64,000 bases of DNA from G963675935 sp963719005 (lineage in GTDB: Bacteria > Planctomycetota > Planctomycetia > Pirellulales > Thermoguttaceae). Location: contig CAVRAR010000003.1 in NCBI GenBank assembly GCA_963719005.1, forward strand, positions 124,001-188,000. Reading direction: 5' to 3'. A program made the position numbers and the translations under genes. This document shows positions 17,983 through 26,965 of this stretch, in pieces; positions within the stretch are counted from its first letter, which is position 1, and each line of letters starts with the position of its first letter. The notes under the pieces were generated by a model. The model saw only the letters and a program-made list of their open reading frames with translations. It was not told the DNA's origin and searched no databases.

Positions 17983-19227
17983 ATGCGCATCGCTCACGTC
18001 ATCACGCGAATGATCCTCGGCGGAGCACAGGAAAACACCTTGCTCTGTTGCGAGGACCTGATCCGCCGGCACGGCGACAATGTGCTGCTTGTCACGGGGC
18101 CGCCGCTCGGGCCGGAAGGAAGTCTGCTGGATCGGGCAAGGGCAGGGGGGGTGCCGGTGGAAATCATTCCCGCCCTGCGCCGACCAATCCATCCTTGGCG
18201 CGACGCGGTCAGCTATTGGGAACTCAAGAGGTCGCTGCGGCGATTCCGACCCGATGTGGTTCATACGCATAGCGCCAAGGGCGGAATGCTCGGCCGGCCC
18301 GCCGCCTGGTCGCTCGACGTGCCGGCGGTGATTCACACCGTCCACGGCGCGCCGTTCCATCCGTACCAGGGCAGGGGGGCCAGACTCTTCTTTCAAGCCT
18401 GCGAACGCTGGGCCTCGCGGCGCTGCCACGCGATCGTCAGCGTCGCCGACGCCATGACCGACCTGATGGTTGCGGCCGGCGTCGCCCCGCGCGAGAAGTT
18501 CACCACCATTTACAGCGGAATGGAGGTCGAGCCGTTCCTTCAGTCGGCCGAACAACGGGAGCGAGTGCGCCGCGAGTTGGGCTATCGGCCCGAACACGTG
18601 GTGATCGGCAAGATCGCCCGGCTGTTCAAGCTGAAGGGGCACGACGACGTGATCCGCGCGGCCCGCGGCGTGATCGACGCGGCGCCGAACGTGCGTTTTC
18701 TCTTCGTCGGCGACGGCATCTTTCAAGAACGGCTGCGGCAGCAGATCGCCGCGGCCGGGCTGACCGACTATTTTCAGTTCACCGGCCTGGTCCCGCCGGA
18801 GCGAATCCCCGAGCTGATCGCCGCGATGGACATAGTCGTTCACGCCAGTTTGCGGGAAGGGCTGGCCAGGGTTCTCCCTCAGGCGTTGATCTCCGGCAAG
18901 CCGGTGGTGAGCTACGACGTGGACGGAGCCCGTGAAGTGGTCATCTCCAACGAAACCGGCTTCCTCATTCCGCCGCGCGACGTCGCCGCGCTCGCCGAAA
19001 AGCTGAAGTCGCTCGCCGCCGATCCGGCCATGCGCGATCGCTTCGGCCAGAAAGGCCGCCGGCGATTCGCCGACGTGTTTCGTCACGAACACATGACCGA
19101 GCAACTGCGGGAGTTGTATCAAAGGGTGCTGACCGAGCCGAACGCCGCAACTCAAAACACACTCGACGCGACCGATCGCGGCGAGAACTTGACTCGCTGC
19201 AAGGACGCCGACGATATGTTCAGGTAG
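17983..19227 (+). CDS. Family 4 glycosyltransferase (GT-B)
   Basis: The 414-residue protein has ITRMILGGAQENTLLC (N-terminal GT4 motif), VVHTHSAKGGMLGR, and the C-terminal nucleotide-sugar site with GKIARLFKLKGHDD, FVGDG and SLREGLARVLPQALISGKPVV, which includes the E-x7-E element (EGLARVLPQA). GT4 enzymes transfer hexoses from nucleotide sugars for surface glycan or lipid synthesis in the cytoplasm. It is a single intact gene with no glycan cluster near, so the acceptor is unknown. The last ~25 residues after RVLTEPN are poorly conserved-looking. Confidence 0.92.
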   Translation: MRIAHVITRMILGGAQENTLLCCEDLIRRHGDNVLLVTGPPLGPEGSLLDRARAGGVPVEIIPALRRPIHPWRDAVSYWELKRSLRRFRPDVVHTHSAKGGMLGRPAAWSLDVPAVIHTVHGAPFHPYQGRGARLFFQACERWASRRCHAIVSVADAMTDLMVAAGVAPREKFTTIYSGMEVEPFLQSAEQRERVRRELGYRPEHVVIGKIARLFKLKGHDDVIRAARGVIDAAPNVRFLFVGDGIFQERLRQQIAAAGLTDYFQFTGLVPPERIPELIAAMDIVVHASLREGLARVLPQALISGKPVVSYDVDGAREVVISNETGFLIPPRDVAALAEKLKSLAADPAMRDRFGQKGRRRFADVFRHEHMTEQLRELYQRVLTEPNAATQNTLDATDRGENLTRCKDADDMFR

Positions 19228-19248
19228 CTTAGTAACCGTTCACGGGCC

Positions 19249-19301
19249 GGGGACTGGCTCATTTTTCGGCCCTTCGAGGGCTGAAAAATGTGCCTGTCCC
19301 C
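19249..19301. repeat. GGGGAC-type hairpin repeat upstream of the type V effector
   Basis: Arms are GGGGACTGGCTCATTTTTC and GAAAAATGTGCCTGTCCCC with a GC-rich inner stem. It lies in the 316-base gap between the glycosyltransferase and the effector gene. The rest of that gap has a second small palindrome (GAGCGCGGGCG/CGCCCGCTC at 19356-19378) and a weak promoter-like TTGACC near 19449. Confidence 0.75.
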
Positions 19302-19543
19302 CTCGTCGCCGCGACGGAAACCGACTCGGAAGTCTGCTGGGTTGGTGGTGACCCGGAGCGCGGGCGTCTCGCCCGCTCGTCCTTCAAATGCCCTATCGGC
19401 TCGCGGTCAAGCGGAAGCCGCGAAAAGGGGTGTCTACCTAAAGAGTGGTTGACCGGCACGTCGGCGTTGTGCAACAATGCCGGTTTCGTGGCCCCGTGCT
19501 CTTCCTATCACTTTATCGTCTCAACGACCGGCGGGGAGACTCT

Positions 19544-21579
19544 ATGTCGCAAAGGGCATTTACGGCAAGACTTCAAGTGTCATCCGACGAAGAGCGTGCG
19601 GCGCTCTGGCGCACGCATCGCATCTTCAACGATCGCTTGCGCTGGGTATTGCGCCAAGTCCATCGGATGAAGCGGGGCGATTCCGACCAGCGTCACGCGG
19701 AGATCTTCACGACGATTGAGACCGTTAGTGATGCCCAAGCGCGATTAGAAGCCGTTACATCACTTGCGTGGAAGGGCGGGAAGAAGGGTCGCTGGCGCGA
19801 ATTGGCCCACGAACTTATTGCCGACGGCAAATTGCTGTTCGATCGGCAGCGCGAACTGCCGGGCTTGTGCCATTACCGATTCCATCGCAGGCTTTTTGAA
19901 GCCGCCTTTCAGATGATTCACGGCCATAGCCAACTGGTCGAGCTTTGGCAGGAAGAACACGCGAAGTGGGAAGCGGCTCGGGAAAAATGGGAGCAAGAGC
20001 ATTCTCAATACATGGCAGTCCGCCCCGAGTTGCAAGCGTTCGAGGCGGAGCACGGAAAATCAAAACGCCAACATCGCTGGCACAAATGGCTGGCCTTCTT
20101 GCGAAGCCGCCCCGATCTAGCCGCTTGGCGCGGTGGACCGGCCGCGGTTCACAAGGAGGATGAGGTGGCGAGTCGCCGCATCCAGAGGGCCAAACGCAAC
20201 AAGCGGGACAAAATTAGGTCAGAGGAGTTCTTCAACGCCAATCCCGACCTCAAGGAGCTCGACGCCCTGCACCAAGAATATCAACGCGAGTACGTCCGCC
20301 CCTGGGCGAAGAGACGACATCCGGACGGTTTCAGGCATCGTCCCACGTTCACCGAACCGTCCGCGGAGAAGCATCCGTTTTGGTATCAGTTGATGAAGAA
20401 CGACGCCTACAAGACCCTCGATCTCGAAACGTGTAATCTGCAGCTTCGGTTGTTTGTTTCCGACGAGCCGGAACCAACCGGAAGATGGGTGCCGTTCAAG
20501 TTTCGCCCGGATTCCCGGATTCGGCGGCTCAGAGAGTCGGCGGAAGTCGTCAAGGGCGGCAAGGACGAGTACACTCTGACGTTCAGCGATCCGGCGTTGG
20601 GAATCGACCGACCGGCGGAAATTCGCGGCGCGAAGTTGATCTTTCGGCCCGCGCGGCCCGACGGAAACATCTATCTCTACTTTACCGTGGATGTTCAGGG
20701 CCGGCCGTGCCGCATCAGAACCACGCAGGAGTGGTGCGACAAATACGGCACGGAGAAGTTGCGTAAGAAAATCGGCGAGGAACTTGGCGCAGATCCCGTC
20801 ACCTGCGCGGTGGACCTCGGTATCCGGCATCTCGCCGCCGCAACGGTTCGGCGCGGCGGAAAAATCGTCCGCGCCCGAATGATCCGCGAAGACGACCACC
20901 GGGGCCGCGGGCCTCAGTTGGTCTCCATCAAGTCGCACAAACGGTGCTCGCCAGGAAGCAAAAACAACGCGGCAAACCGATTCGCGGGCAGCAGTCGTGC
21001 GTCGAACTCCAGACGCATGTTGACGACATGGGCGAAGACCGTTTCAAGAAGGGCGCTCGCCGCATCGTGAATTTCGCCTATAACAGCGAATGCGATTTGA
21101 TCGTCGTGGAAAAGCTCGCCGGGTTGATCCCGGACGCCGAAAAGGAGCGCGGCATCAACAGAGCGCTGATGAGTTGGAATCGCGGAAATTTGGTGAAGTG
21201 GATAAAGCAGCTTGCCGGCGACGCCGGAATGCGCGTCGTTGAGGTCTATCCCCATTGGACCAGCCAACTCTGTTCGCGTTGCGGAGCGATGGGCGCTCGT
21301 TTTTCCTCCGACCACGGACAACTTCACTTCGAGACCGTGGGCAAGATTTTCGCTTGCCCAGAATGCGGCTACGCGGCCAACGGCGACCACAACGCTTCGG
21401 TTAACCTGCATCGCAAGTTCTACGGCGAGCTTGCTACGGTCAAAAAGATTCGCCAGGGCGTCTACCGTGTGACAAAGCCCGACGGAGAGACGGGCGTCGA
21501 GGTTGACATGGAACAAATCAAAAAGCGGCTTGCACTGCGGGCGGCTCGAATTTGTCGTGGCGAATCCACACCCTTCTGA
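19544..21579 (+). CDS. Compact type V (Cas12-like) CRISPR effector, frame break near 20943
   Basis: ATG 19544 follows GGGGAG at 19533. The coding length of 2036 bases gives ~678 residues once one missing base is allowed. Residues 1-420 form a Trp/Arg/Glu-rich helical recognition region (WEAAREKWEQEHSQY, LKELDALHQEYQREYVRPW). RuvC-I is AVDLGIRHLAAA with D424; RuvC-II is DLIVVEKLAG with E~523; a zinc ribbon has CSRC and CPEC; RuvC-III is ANGDHNAS with D~615. The frame changes between SHKR and LARKQKQRGKP, between RuvC-I and RuvC-II. The size exceeds TnpB (~400) and is near Cas12g (~720-770) or small Cas12. The adjoining array supports a guide-RNA role. The exact subtype is not assigned. Confidence 0.9.
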
Positions 21580-21581
21580 CC

Positions 21582-21609
21582 TTGACATTCGCCCCGTGCA
21601 GGTTACGAT
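21582..21609 (+). promoter_or_regulatory. Sigma-70-like promoter for the putative tracrRNA
   Basis: TTGACA at 21582-21587 and TACGAT at 21604-21609 are separated by 16 bases. The -35 box is perfect and the -10 box matches 4 of 6. It starts three bases after the effector stop, so it must serve something downstream. The predicted start point, about 21615, coincides with the first base of a strong hairpin. Confidence 0.6.
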
Positions 21610-21653
21610 GGATCGCAAGGCTGCGGGACTACCGCGGCCTTGCCACGGGGCTA

Positions 21654-22686
21654 GAGCGGTTTCATTTTAGGTGTAGCGGTATCCGCAGTGTTGAAAATAG
21701 TTTCGGCACTCGGATTCCGTGAATTGGTCGAGGATGCTGCCGCAGAGTTTCCATAGCTTATCGACGGTCCGTTCGGCTCCGTCACGGAGCAACTTTTTGA
21801 ACTTGGAAAACGCCAACTCGATAGGGTTCAGGTCCGGCGAGTACGGGGGCAGGTAGCGCAGCTCGGCACCGGCCGCTTCGATGGCTTTGCGAATTCCAGC
21901 CACCTTGTGGCTGGAGAGATTGTCCATCACCACGATGTCGCCAGGTTTCAAGACCGGTGCCAGATGTTGCTCGACCCAGGCGCGGAACAGTTCGCCGTTG
22001 ATGCCGCCTTCCACGGTAAGCGGAGCGATGAATCCCTCGGCCCGCAATGCGCCCAGAAAAGTCGTCGTCTGCCAACGTCCGCAAGGAGTTTTTTCCACCA
22101 AACGCGTGCCGAGTTCCGAGCGGCCGTAGGTGCGGGTCATGTTGGTTTTAGCCCACGTTTCATCGATGAAAACGACTTTGGCGGGATCGATCGACTCCTG
22201 CGAAGCACGCCATGCCGCGCGCTGCTCGACCACATCGGGGCGATCCTGCTCGCTGGCAATCAGCGTCTTTTTTTTCGCGACTGCTTGAGCGCTTGGCATG
22301 CGGCACAGAGCGTTCCCAGGCAAACCTCTTCGCCGCGCTCCCGCTTCAATTCGGCTTGCAGTTCGCGCAGATAGATGTCGGGCCGAGCCGCGATCTTGGC
22401 GACAAGCCAGTCTGCCCAGGCATGCCACGCGGGCTGACGCGGAGCCGCCTTCTTTGGCGCCACTTGGCCGGTCTCGCGACGTTGTTGCTGGATGCGCCGC
22501 ACCCAAGATTCTGAAACTTTGAAACGCAGCGCAATCACGCGCCGCTCTTCGTTCGTATCGCACGCGGCGAGCACCTCGCCGCGAAACTCCGCGTCGTACG
22601 GTTCCATCAGGGTCACCTCCTTGAGTGAGATGAACCCAATTTACCGAGTTCGCCCAGAATGCGCTAGACCTACCGTGAAACTGCTC
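21654..22686. mobile_element. IS630-family element (1033 bp), TA duplication
   Basis: The left end GAGCGGTTTCATTTTAGGT and the right end, read inward, GAGCAGTTTCACGGTAGGT form imperfect inverted repeats. TA lies at 21652-21653 and 22687-22688, the target duplication of the IS630/Tc1/mariner group. It carries one transposase in two frames. It separates the type V effector and a promoter-hairpin unit from the anti-repeat and CRISPR array. Confidence 0.92.
21667..22616 (-). CDS. IS630 transposase, two frames joined at an A8 run
   Basis: The first frame (22616 to 22260) encodes the helix-turn-helix (ERRVIALRFKVSESWVRRIQQQRRETG). The second frame encodes the DDE domain: VVFIDETWAKTNMTRTYGR, IVVMDNLSSHKV and LPPYSPDLNPIELAFSKFK. 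They meet at eight A residues on the coding strand (22269-22276 region), a typical slippery run for IS630 orfA/orfB fusion. The joined product would be ~315 residues. All DDE residues are present, so the element may be active. Confidence 0.92.
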
Positions 22687-22947
22687 TATAGGCCACGTTG
22701 GATTGCGCCGGGCGACGAGTGGTTATCGCCGCTGACGTGCCCACGGGCGGCTTCGCCCGCGGGCCGAAACCGAACCGGATCGGCGTTACCGATCTCGGCC
22801 AGGGCGACGGACTTGGCCCGGCGACACTATCGGGATTTTCGGGAAAAAACGGGGAATCACGGGGGTGCAAGAGCAAGATATCGCCGGTTCTTCATCGGGA
22901 ATTGTGGCGGAAACTCTTTTGCCCCATGATGTTCCGTTACAGCCCCC

Positions 22948-23903
22948 CTTGGATACGTCCCGCAATTCCCGGCGGTGTACCACGAGTTCGTCGCGGCCAC
23001 CGTGGCGGTCTCCCTTGGATACGTCCCGCAATTCCCGGCGGTGTACCACCCGATCTGGATTGGAGCGCCGACGGCAAGGCTTGGATACGTCCCGCAATTC
23101 CCGGCGGTGTACCACCGTTGCCGTGTGGAGTTTAGCAAACTACCGCTTGGATACGTCCCGCAATTCCCGGCGGTGTACCACGCCTCCGTGGTGGCGTCCG
23201 TGGCGGCCATCCTTGGATACGTCCCGCAATTCCCGGCGGTGTACCACACAAACTTCAATGATCCGGCGTTGATCGCCTTGGATACGTCCCGCAATTCCCG
23301 GCGGTGTACCACCCCAGCGACGTATACGTGCTGGCCGTTGCCCTTGGATACGTCCCGCAATTCCCGGCGGTGTACCACCGTAGTGCGGAGTTGGGGGTAA
23401 AGGTGAAACTTGGATACGTCCCGCAATTCCCGGCGTGTACCACACGTACCAACAACGATCGTCGGAGTCGTAGCTTGGATACGTCCCGCAATTCCCGGCG
23501 GTGTACCACGGCAAGTCATGCCTTTACGCCATTTGCGCGCTTGGATACGTCCCGCAATTCCCGGCGGTGTACCACGACTGACGATGGTAGTGTGCAACTG
23601 TATCTCTTGGATACGTCCCGCAATTCCCGGCGGTGTACCACGAGCACTGACGCTCAGCGCCGTTGCAGACTTGGATACGTCCCGCAATTCCCGGCGGTGT
23701 ACCACAGCCATGACGGCGAAGAGGCTTCCGCAGCACTTGGATACGTCCCGCAATTCCCGGCGGTGTACCACACCGTCGTCTACGACACGCTCACGTATTC
23801 ACTTGGATACGTCCCGCAATTCCCGGCGGTGTACCACTCCCGATCAGCCGGACTTCGGATGCTAGGCCTTGGATACGTCCCGCAATTCCCGGCGGTGTAC
23901 CAC
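22948..23903 (+). CRISPR. CRISPR array, 15 repeats of 36 nt, 14 spacers of 28-30 nt
   Basis: Repeats begin CTTGGATACGTCCCGC and end CCCGGCGGTGTACCAC. Starts are 22948, 23014, 23080, 23146, 23212, 23277, 23343, 23409, 23474, 23540, 23606, 23670, 23736, 23802 and 23868. All are identical except the eighth (23409-23443), which lacks one G. Twelve spacers are 30 nt, one is 29 and one is 28; none repeats. Plus-strand transcription is favoured because the repeat 3' end ACCAC pairs with the candidate anti-repeat GTGGT upstream, as in tracrRNA-dependent Cas12 systems whose repeats end in a C-A-C. Neither end repeat is degenerate. No adaptation genes are in the window. Confidence 0.98.
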
Positions 23904-24357
23904 GTGTGCCTGAAGGCCGTCGAGCAGGGAAAAGGAACGAAAAGGGGACATTCCACTTTTTATCTTGAGGCCGGTAGGCGACGTCGCAAATCGGCGACGG
24001 TAGTCGCCTCCTACAAAATCGGCCTCGGCCAGTTTTTCCCTTGATTTTGGTCCACCGACTATTGTATACATAATGCCACGTTCTGCCCGCCGACAGCCGG
24101 CAGAATAAAAACGTCGGTGAAGCGAGAAAAGCGAGGGAACTCTTCAGCCGGTCCTCTTCCGCCCTGGAACTTCAACCGAGTCAAAAACTGTCCGAGGATA
24201 ACTTGTGGTGCAGGCGTCTCGCCTGCTCCGGCAGTCGGATGGCTGCGCCACAGATTAACAATTCTGTAACAGAATAGCCGTATGCAGTTGATCTTGGATA
24301 AAATCAGTGATTTGTGTATGACGATGGCCTTGTGTGACGAGCAAGGAAGCCATCGTA
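23904..24357. other. Non-coding region between the array and IS66
   Basis: About 450 bases. It contains AAAAGGGGACATTCC, which looks like one half of the GGGGAC-type hairpin; an inverted pair TAGGCGAC/GTCGCCTCCTA at 23972-24014; and GCAGGCG-TCT-CGCCTGC at 24211-24227. The 3' portion probably includes the left end of the IS66 element, whose boundary I could not fix. Confidence 0.5.
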
Positions 24358-25771
24358 ATGCCGACGCTGAGCATTCCATTGGGACCGACTCTTACCGCAG
24401 AACAGGCGGAGAGAATCTACAATCAGGGGCAAGAAGCCGTCGTATTCGCGCTGTTGGAACTTGCCAAAATGCTGGCCGAAAAGTCGGTAGCGGTTTCCGC
24501 CAGCGCCTCGCCCACGACGCCTTCTGGCATGAAGCCGCCTTACGAAAAACCGACAGCCAAGTCGCGGCGGAAGCGGCCGGGATGCAAAGAAGGACATCCG
24601 GGAAGCCGACGACCGCCGCCGGAAGGGGTTAACCAGCGAGAAGAGCATCGACTGAAACGCTGTCCCGAGTGCGGCGGTCCGCTGAAGCGCTGTCATCGCA
24701 CCCGCACCCGCTACATCGAAGACATTCCCGCCGACATCGAGCCGATGGTCACGGAACACACCATTCACCGCGACTGGTGCCCACGATGCAAGAAAAGCGT
24801 CGAACCGGTGGTGCCCGACGCCCTGCCGGGCTCCACGTTGGGCAACCGCGTGCTGGTCTTGGCGGCGTGGCTGCACTACGCTCTGGGCAACACACTCTCG
24901 CAAATCGTCGAAGTCTTCAATTACCACCTGCAAATGAAGTTGACGCCGGGGGCTTTGACCCAACAGTGGCAGCGGTTGCGAACGATTCTCGAACCGTGGT
25001 ACGAAGAGATTCGCGGCCAAGCCTTGCGCTCGGCGGTGTTGCACGCCGACGAGACCAGTTGGCGTGTGAACGGGAAAACGCACTGGTTGTGGTGTTTTGC
25101 GACCGACGAGCTTACCTATTTTATGATCGACCGTTGTCGGGGCAGTCCGGCGTTGTTGAAGTTCTTCAGCGAGGAATTTCGCGGGACGTTGGTGACCGAC
25201 TTTTGGGGCGCCTACAACAAGGTGGTCTGCGCGGCGGCAGATGTGCTTGGTGCATTTGTTGCGCGACTTCCTCACGGTGGAGAAGTACAAGAGTCCCGGC
25301 CCGCACTGGCCGGCGTTCGCAAAACCGATGCGACGATTGATCCACGATGCCATGCGGCTGAGCAAGCGCGACGACCTGTCGGCCGACGAGTACGCCTCGC
25401 GTCGGTCGCGGTTGGACGAGCGGTTGCAGACGATGATCGACGCGGCGTGGGACGATTCCCAGGCGAAACGGCTGGTCAAGCGACTGCGGCGTCATCAGCG
25501 GGATTTGTTCACGTTCCTCGATCACCCCGACGTTCCTTTCGACAACAACCACGGCGAGCGGAGCATTCGCCCGGCGGTTATCATTCGCAAGAACAGCTAC
25601 TGCAACCGCAGCCCCAACGGAGCTCGCGCCCAAGCCGTCCTTATGAGCATTTACCGAAGCCTGAAACAACGCGGCCATGATCCGATTACCACTGTAACCA
25701 ATGCACTGACCAAGTACCTGACGACCGGACAACTGCCTCCGCTACCGTCCAAAACCACTGCAAACGGCTAA
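24358..25771 (+). CDS. IS66-family transposase (TnpC), frame break near 25240
   Basis: ATG 24358 starts a protein with an N-terminal leucine-rich helix, a basic linker with SRRKRPGCKEGHPG, a zinc-binding segment (CPECGGPLKRC, CPRCKKSV), and the DDE core: AVLHADETSWRVNGKTHWLW, LVTDFWGAYN, and after a frame change MCLVHLLRDF and DVPFDNNHGERSIRP with the catalytic Glu. One surplus base lies in GCGGCGGCAG around 25230-25240. IS66 usually has tnpA and tnpB partners; none is seen, so this may be a single-gene or partial copy. Confidence 0.88.
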
Positions 25772-25983
25772 AGTCTTACCATTTTTGTTGTTGGAAACGC
25801 AAAGGGTCGTGAAAAACCGAAACAATTCCTCGCACAACGAACAATCCCAAGTCGCCGGAAGCCGCCTCCCGCGACAGAACGCCATGATCCGTTCCTGCAC
25901 CCATTCCGTACGCCACAGCCCCGTCGGCATGGACACGGATTGGCCGAAAAACTACAATAAGAAGAAACGAGAGGAGGCGTCCC

Positions 25984-26202
25984 ATGACAACACTGCTTTC
26001 AAGAGCATTTGAGCAGGCCACCCAACTCCCGGAAGTCGAGCAGAACGCCTTGGCAAAATGGCTGCTCGACGAGTTGAATGCCGATCGCAACTGGTCCAAG
26101 GCGTTTGCGGAGTCGGAGGATGTCTTGGACAAACTCGCCGATGAAGCGATTCAGGCGAAGAGACAGGGCAAAACCACGCCGCTCGATCTCGATCGCCTAT
26201 GA
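25984..26202 (+). CDS. Small antitoxin-like protein (Leu/Glu-rich, addiction type)
   Basis: The 72-residue product (LLSRAFEQATQLPEVEQNALAKWLLDEL, then DKLADEAIQAKRQGKTTPLDLDRL) follows the pattern of common short antitoxins that precede HigB/RelE-like toxins. ATG 25984 has GAGGAG upstream. It overlaps the next start by four bases (26199-26202). The partner is truncated, so the unit is probably decayed. Confidence 0.75.
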   Translation: MTTLLSRAFEQATQLPEVEQNALAKWLLDELNADRNWSKAFAESEDVLDKLADEAIQAKRQGKTTPLDLDRL

Positions 26203-26321
26203 ACTCGACGACCACCGACCAATTTTGGCGGCATTATTCCGCGTTGTCGGCCGAAGTCAGAAGGCACGCCAGAGAAGCCTATTCGTTGTTCGTCTCCGAT
26301 TCCTACCGTCCCCGCAAATAG
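26199..26321 (+). pseudogene. Truncated RelE/HigB-like toxin remnant
   Basis: The 40-residue frame reads TDQFWRHYSALSAEVRRHAREAYSLF, the opening of a family in which the full toxin continues through P-x-x-L-x-F-K-R to about 85 residues. Here TAG at 26319-26321 ends it after YRPRK and the following sequence does not continue the family in any frame. It is therefore a broken toxin next to an intact antitoxin. Confidence 0.65.
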
Positions 26322-26376
26322 CGTCCGTCGAACACAACAACTTGCCGCCCGCCGACACGCGGGGTAAAATCGAGGT

Positions 26377-26583
26377 ATGACACAGTCTCTGATCTTGGAA
26401 TACTGGCTCGACGACGGTTGGTACGTAGGGCGTCTTAAAGGCGTGCCTGGCGTCTTTAGCCAAGGCGAGTCGTTGGCCGAACTCGAAGAGAACATCCGCG
26501 ACGCCTATCGGATGATGATCGAGGAAGAGGGACCGCCGCCTTCCGAAAACGCCCACACCAAGGAAATCGAGGTCTTGGTGTGA
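26377..26583 (+). CDS. hicB: HicB-type antitoxin
   Basis: The 68-residue protein contains LILEYWLDDGWYVGRLKGVPGVFSQGESLAELEENIRDAYRMMIEE, the partial RNase-H-like fold of HicB. It lacks the C-terminal DNA-binding extension found in longer HicB proteins, a common short form. It overlaps hicA by four bases (26580-26583). Gene order hicB then hicA is frequent in bacteria. Confidence 0.88.
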   Translation: MTQSLILEYWLDDGWYVGRLKGVPGVFSQGESLAELEENIRDAYRMMIEEEGPPPSENAHTKEIEVLV

Positions 26584-26762
26584 AACGGCGAGATTTTGCC
26601 CGCGAGCTGGAATCCGCCGGCTGCGTTCTCCACCGACACGGCAATCGGCACGATATCTACTTGAATCTGCGGACCGGCCATAAGGCGCCCGTCCCGAGGC
26701 ACGCTGAAATTCGGGATAGCCTTTGCCGCTTGATCCGCCGCCAGCTTGGGCTTGGAGTGTGA
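26580..26762 (+). CDS. hicA: HicA-type mRNA interferase toxin
   Basis: A 60-residue product with KRRDFARELESAGCVLHRHGNRHDIYLN and VPRHAEIRDSLCRLIRRQLGL. The HRHGNRHDIY segment provides the catalytic His of the dsRBD-like HicA fold. GTG 26580 overlaps the antitoxin stop. HicA cleaves mRNA and tmRNA in known systems and is held inactive by HicB. Confidence 0.88.
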   Translation: MKRRDFARELESAGCVLHRHGNRHDIYLNLRTGHKAPVPRHAEIRDSLCRLIRRQLGLGV

Positions 26763-26965
26763 CGGACAGAGGACGAGGGCAGGGCAGGGGGGCGGCGGTC
26801 ACTTTCATCGTGCGGAGGTCAGAGAGCAATCATCCTTCGTCGGCTGTGCCCTCACCCTAGCCCTCTCCCGGAGGCAGAGGGGACTTTTGCTCGGTTGCCG
26901 AAGACGCCTCTTGCAGCTAAACTGAACGCTGAAGGGCAAGAAACTCCCCCGAGAGGCTTATCTCC

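Larger units (their letters stand above)
21615..22850 (+). ncRNA. Putative tracrRNA gene, split by IS630 (segments 21615-21653 and 22689-~22850)
   Basis: The first segment begins with hairpin GCAAGGC-GCGG-loop-CCGC-GCCTTGC at 21615-21643. After the IS630 insertion, 22719-22731 reads GTGGT-TAT-CGCCG, complementary to the repeat 3' end CGGCGGTGTACCAC: 13 pairs are possible if two G-U pairs and one bulged U are allowed. A second stem CGGGCG/CGCCCG follows at 22744-22759. Further on, CGGGATTTTCGGGA at 22831-22844 is complementary to 12 of 14 bases of the repeat's middle (TCCCGCAATTCCCG). The order of these elements is the one needed for antiparallel pairing. Without the IS the anti-repeat would lie about 80 nt from the start point. 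This is inferred from complementarity only. Confidence 0.55.

Noticed and set aside
20955..20965. Programmed minus-one frameshift in the effector at C AAA AAC
   Set aside because: The heptamer lacks the first A of the consensus and there is no clear downstream structure; sequence error is more likely given the other breaks.
19544..21579. The effector as a TnpB of an IS200/IS605 element
   Set aside because: It is ~280 residues longer than TnpB, has a long N-terminal region, lies beside a CRISPR array, and no IS605 ends or TnpA are seen.
21667..22616. IS630 transposase called as a pseudogene because it is in two frames
   Set aside because: The frames meet at an A8 run as in elements that use programmed slippage, and all DDE residues are present.
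22857..23771. A 304-residue minus-strand reading frame with repeated RELRDVSK and AGNCGTYP units across the array
   Set aside because: It is an artefact of translating the 36-nt CRISPR repeat in three frames; the unit period equals repeat plus spacer.
23934..23965. A further GGGGAC hairpin copy after the array
   Set aside because: Only one arm (GGGGACATTCC) is present; no matching second arm within 100 bases.
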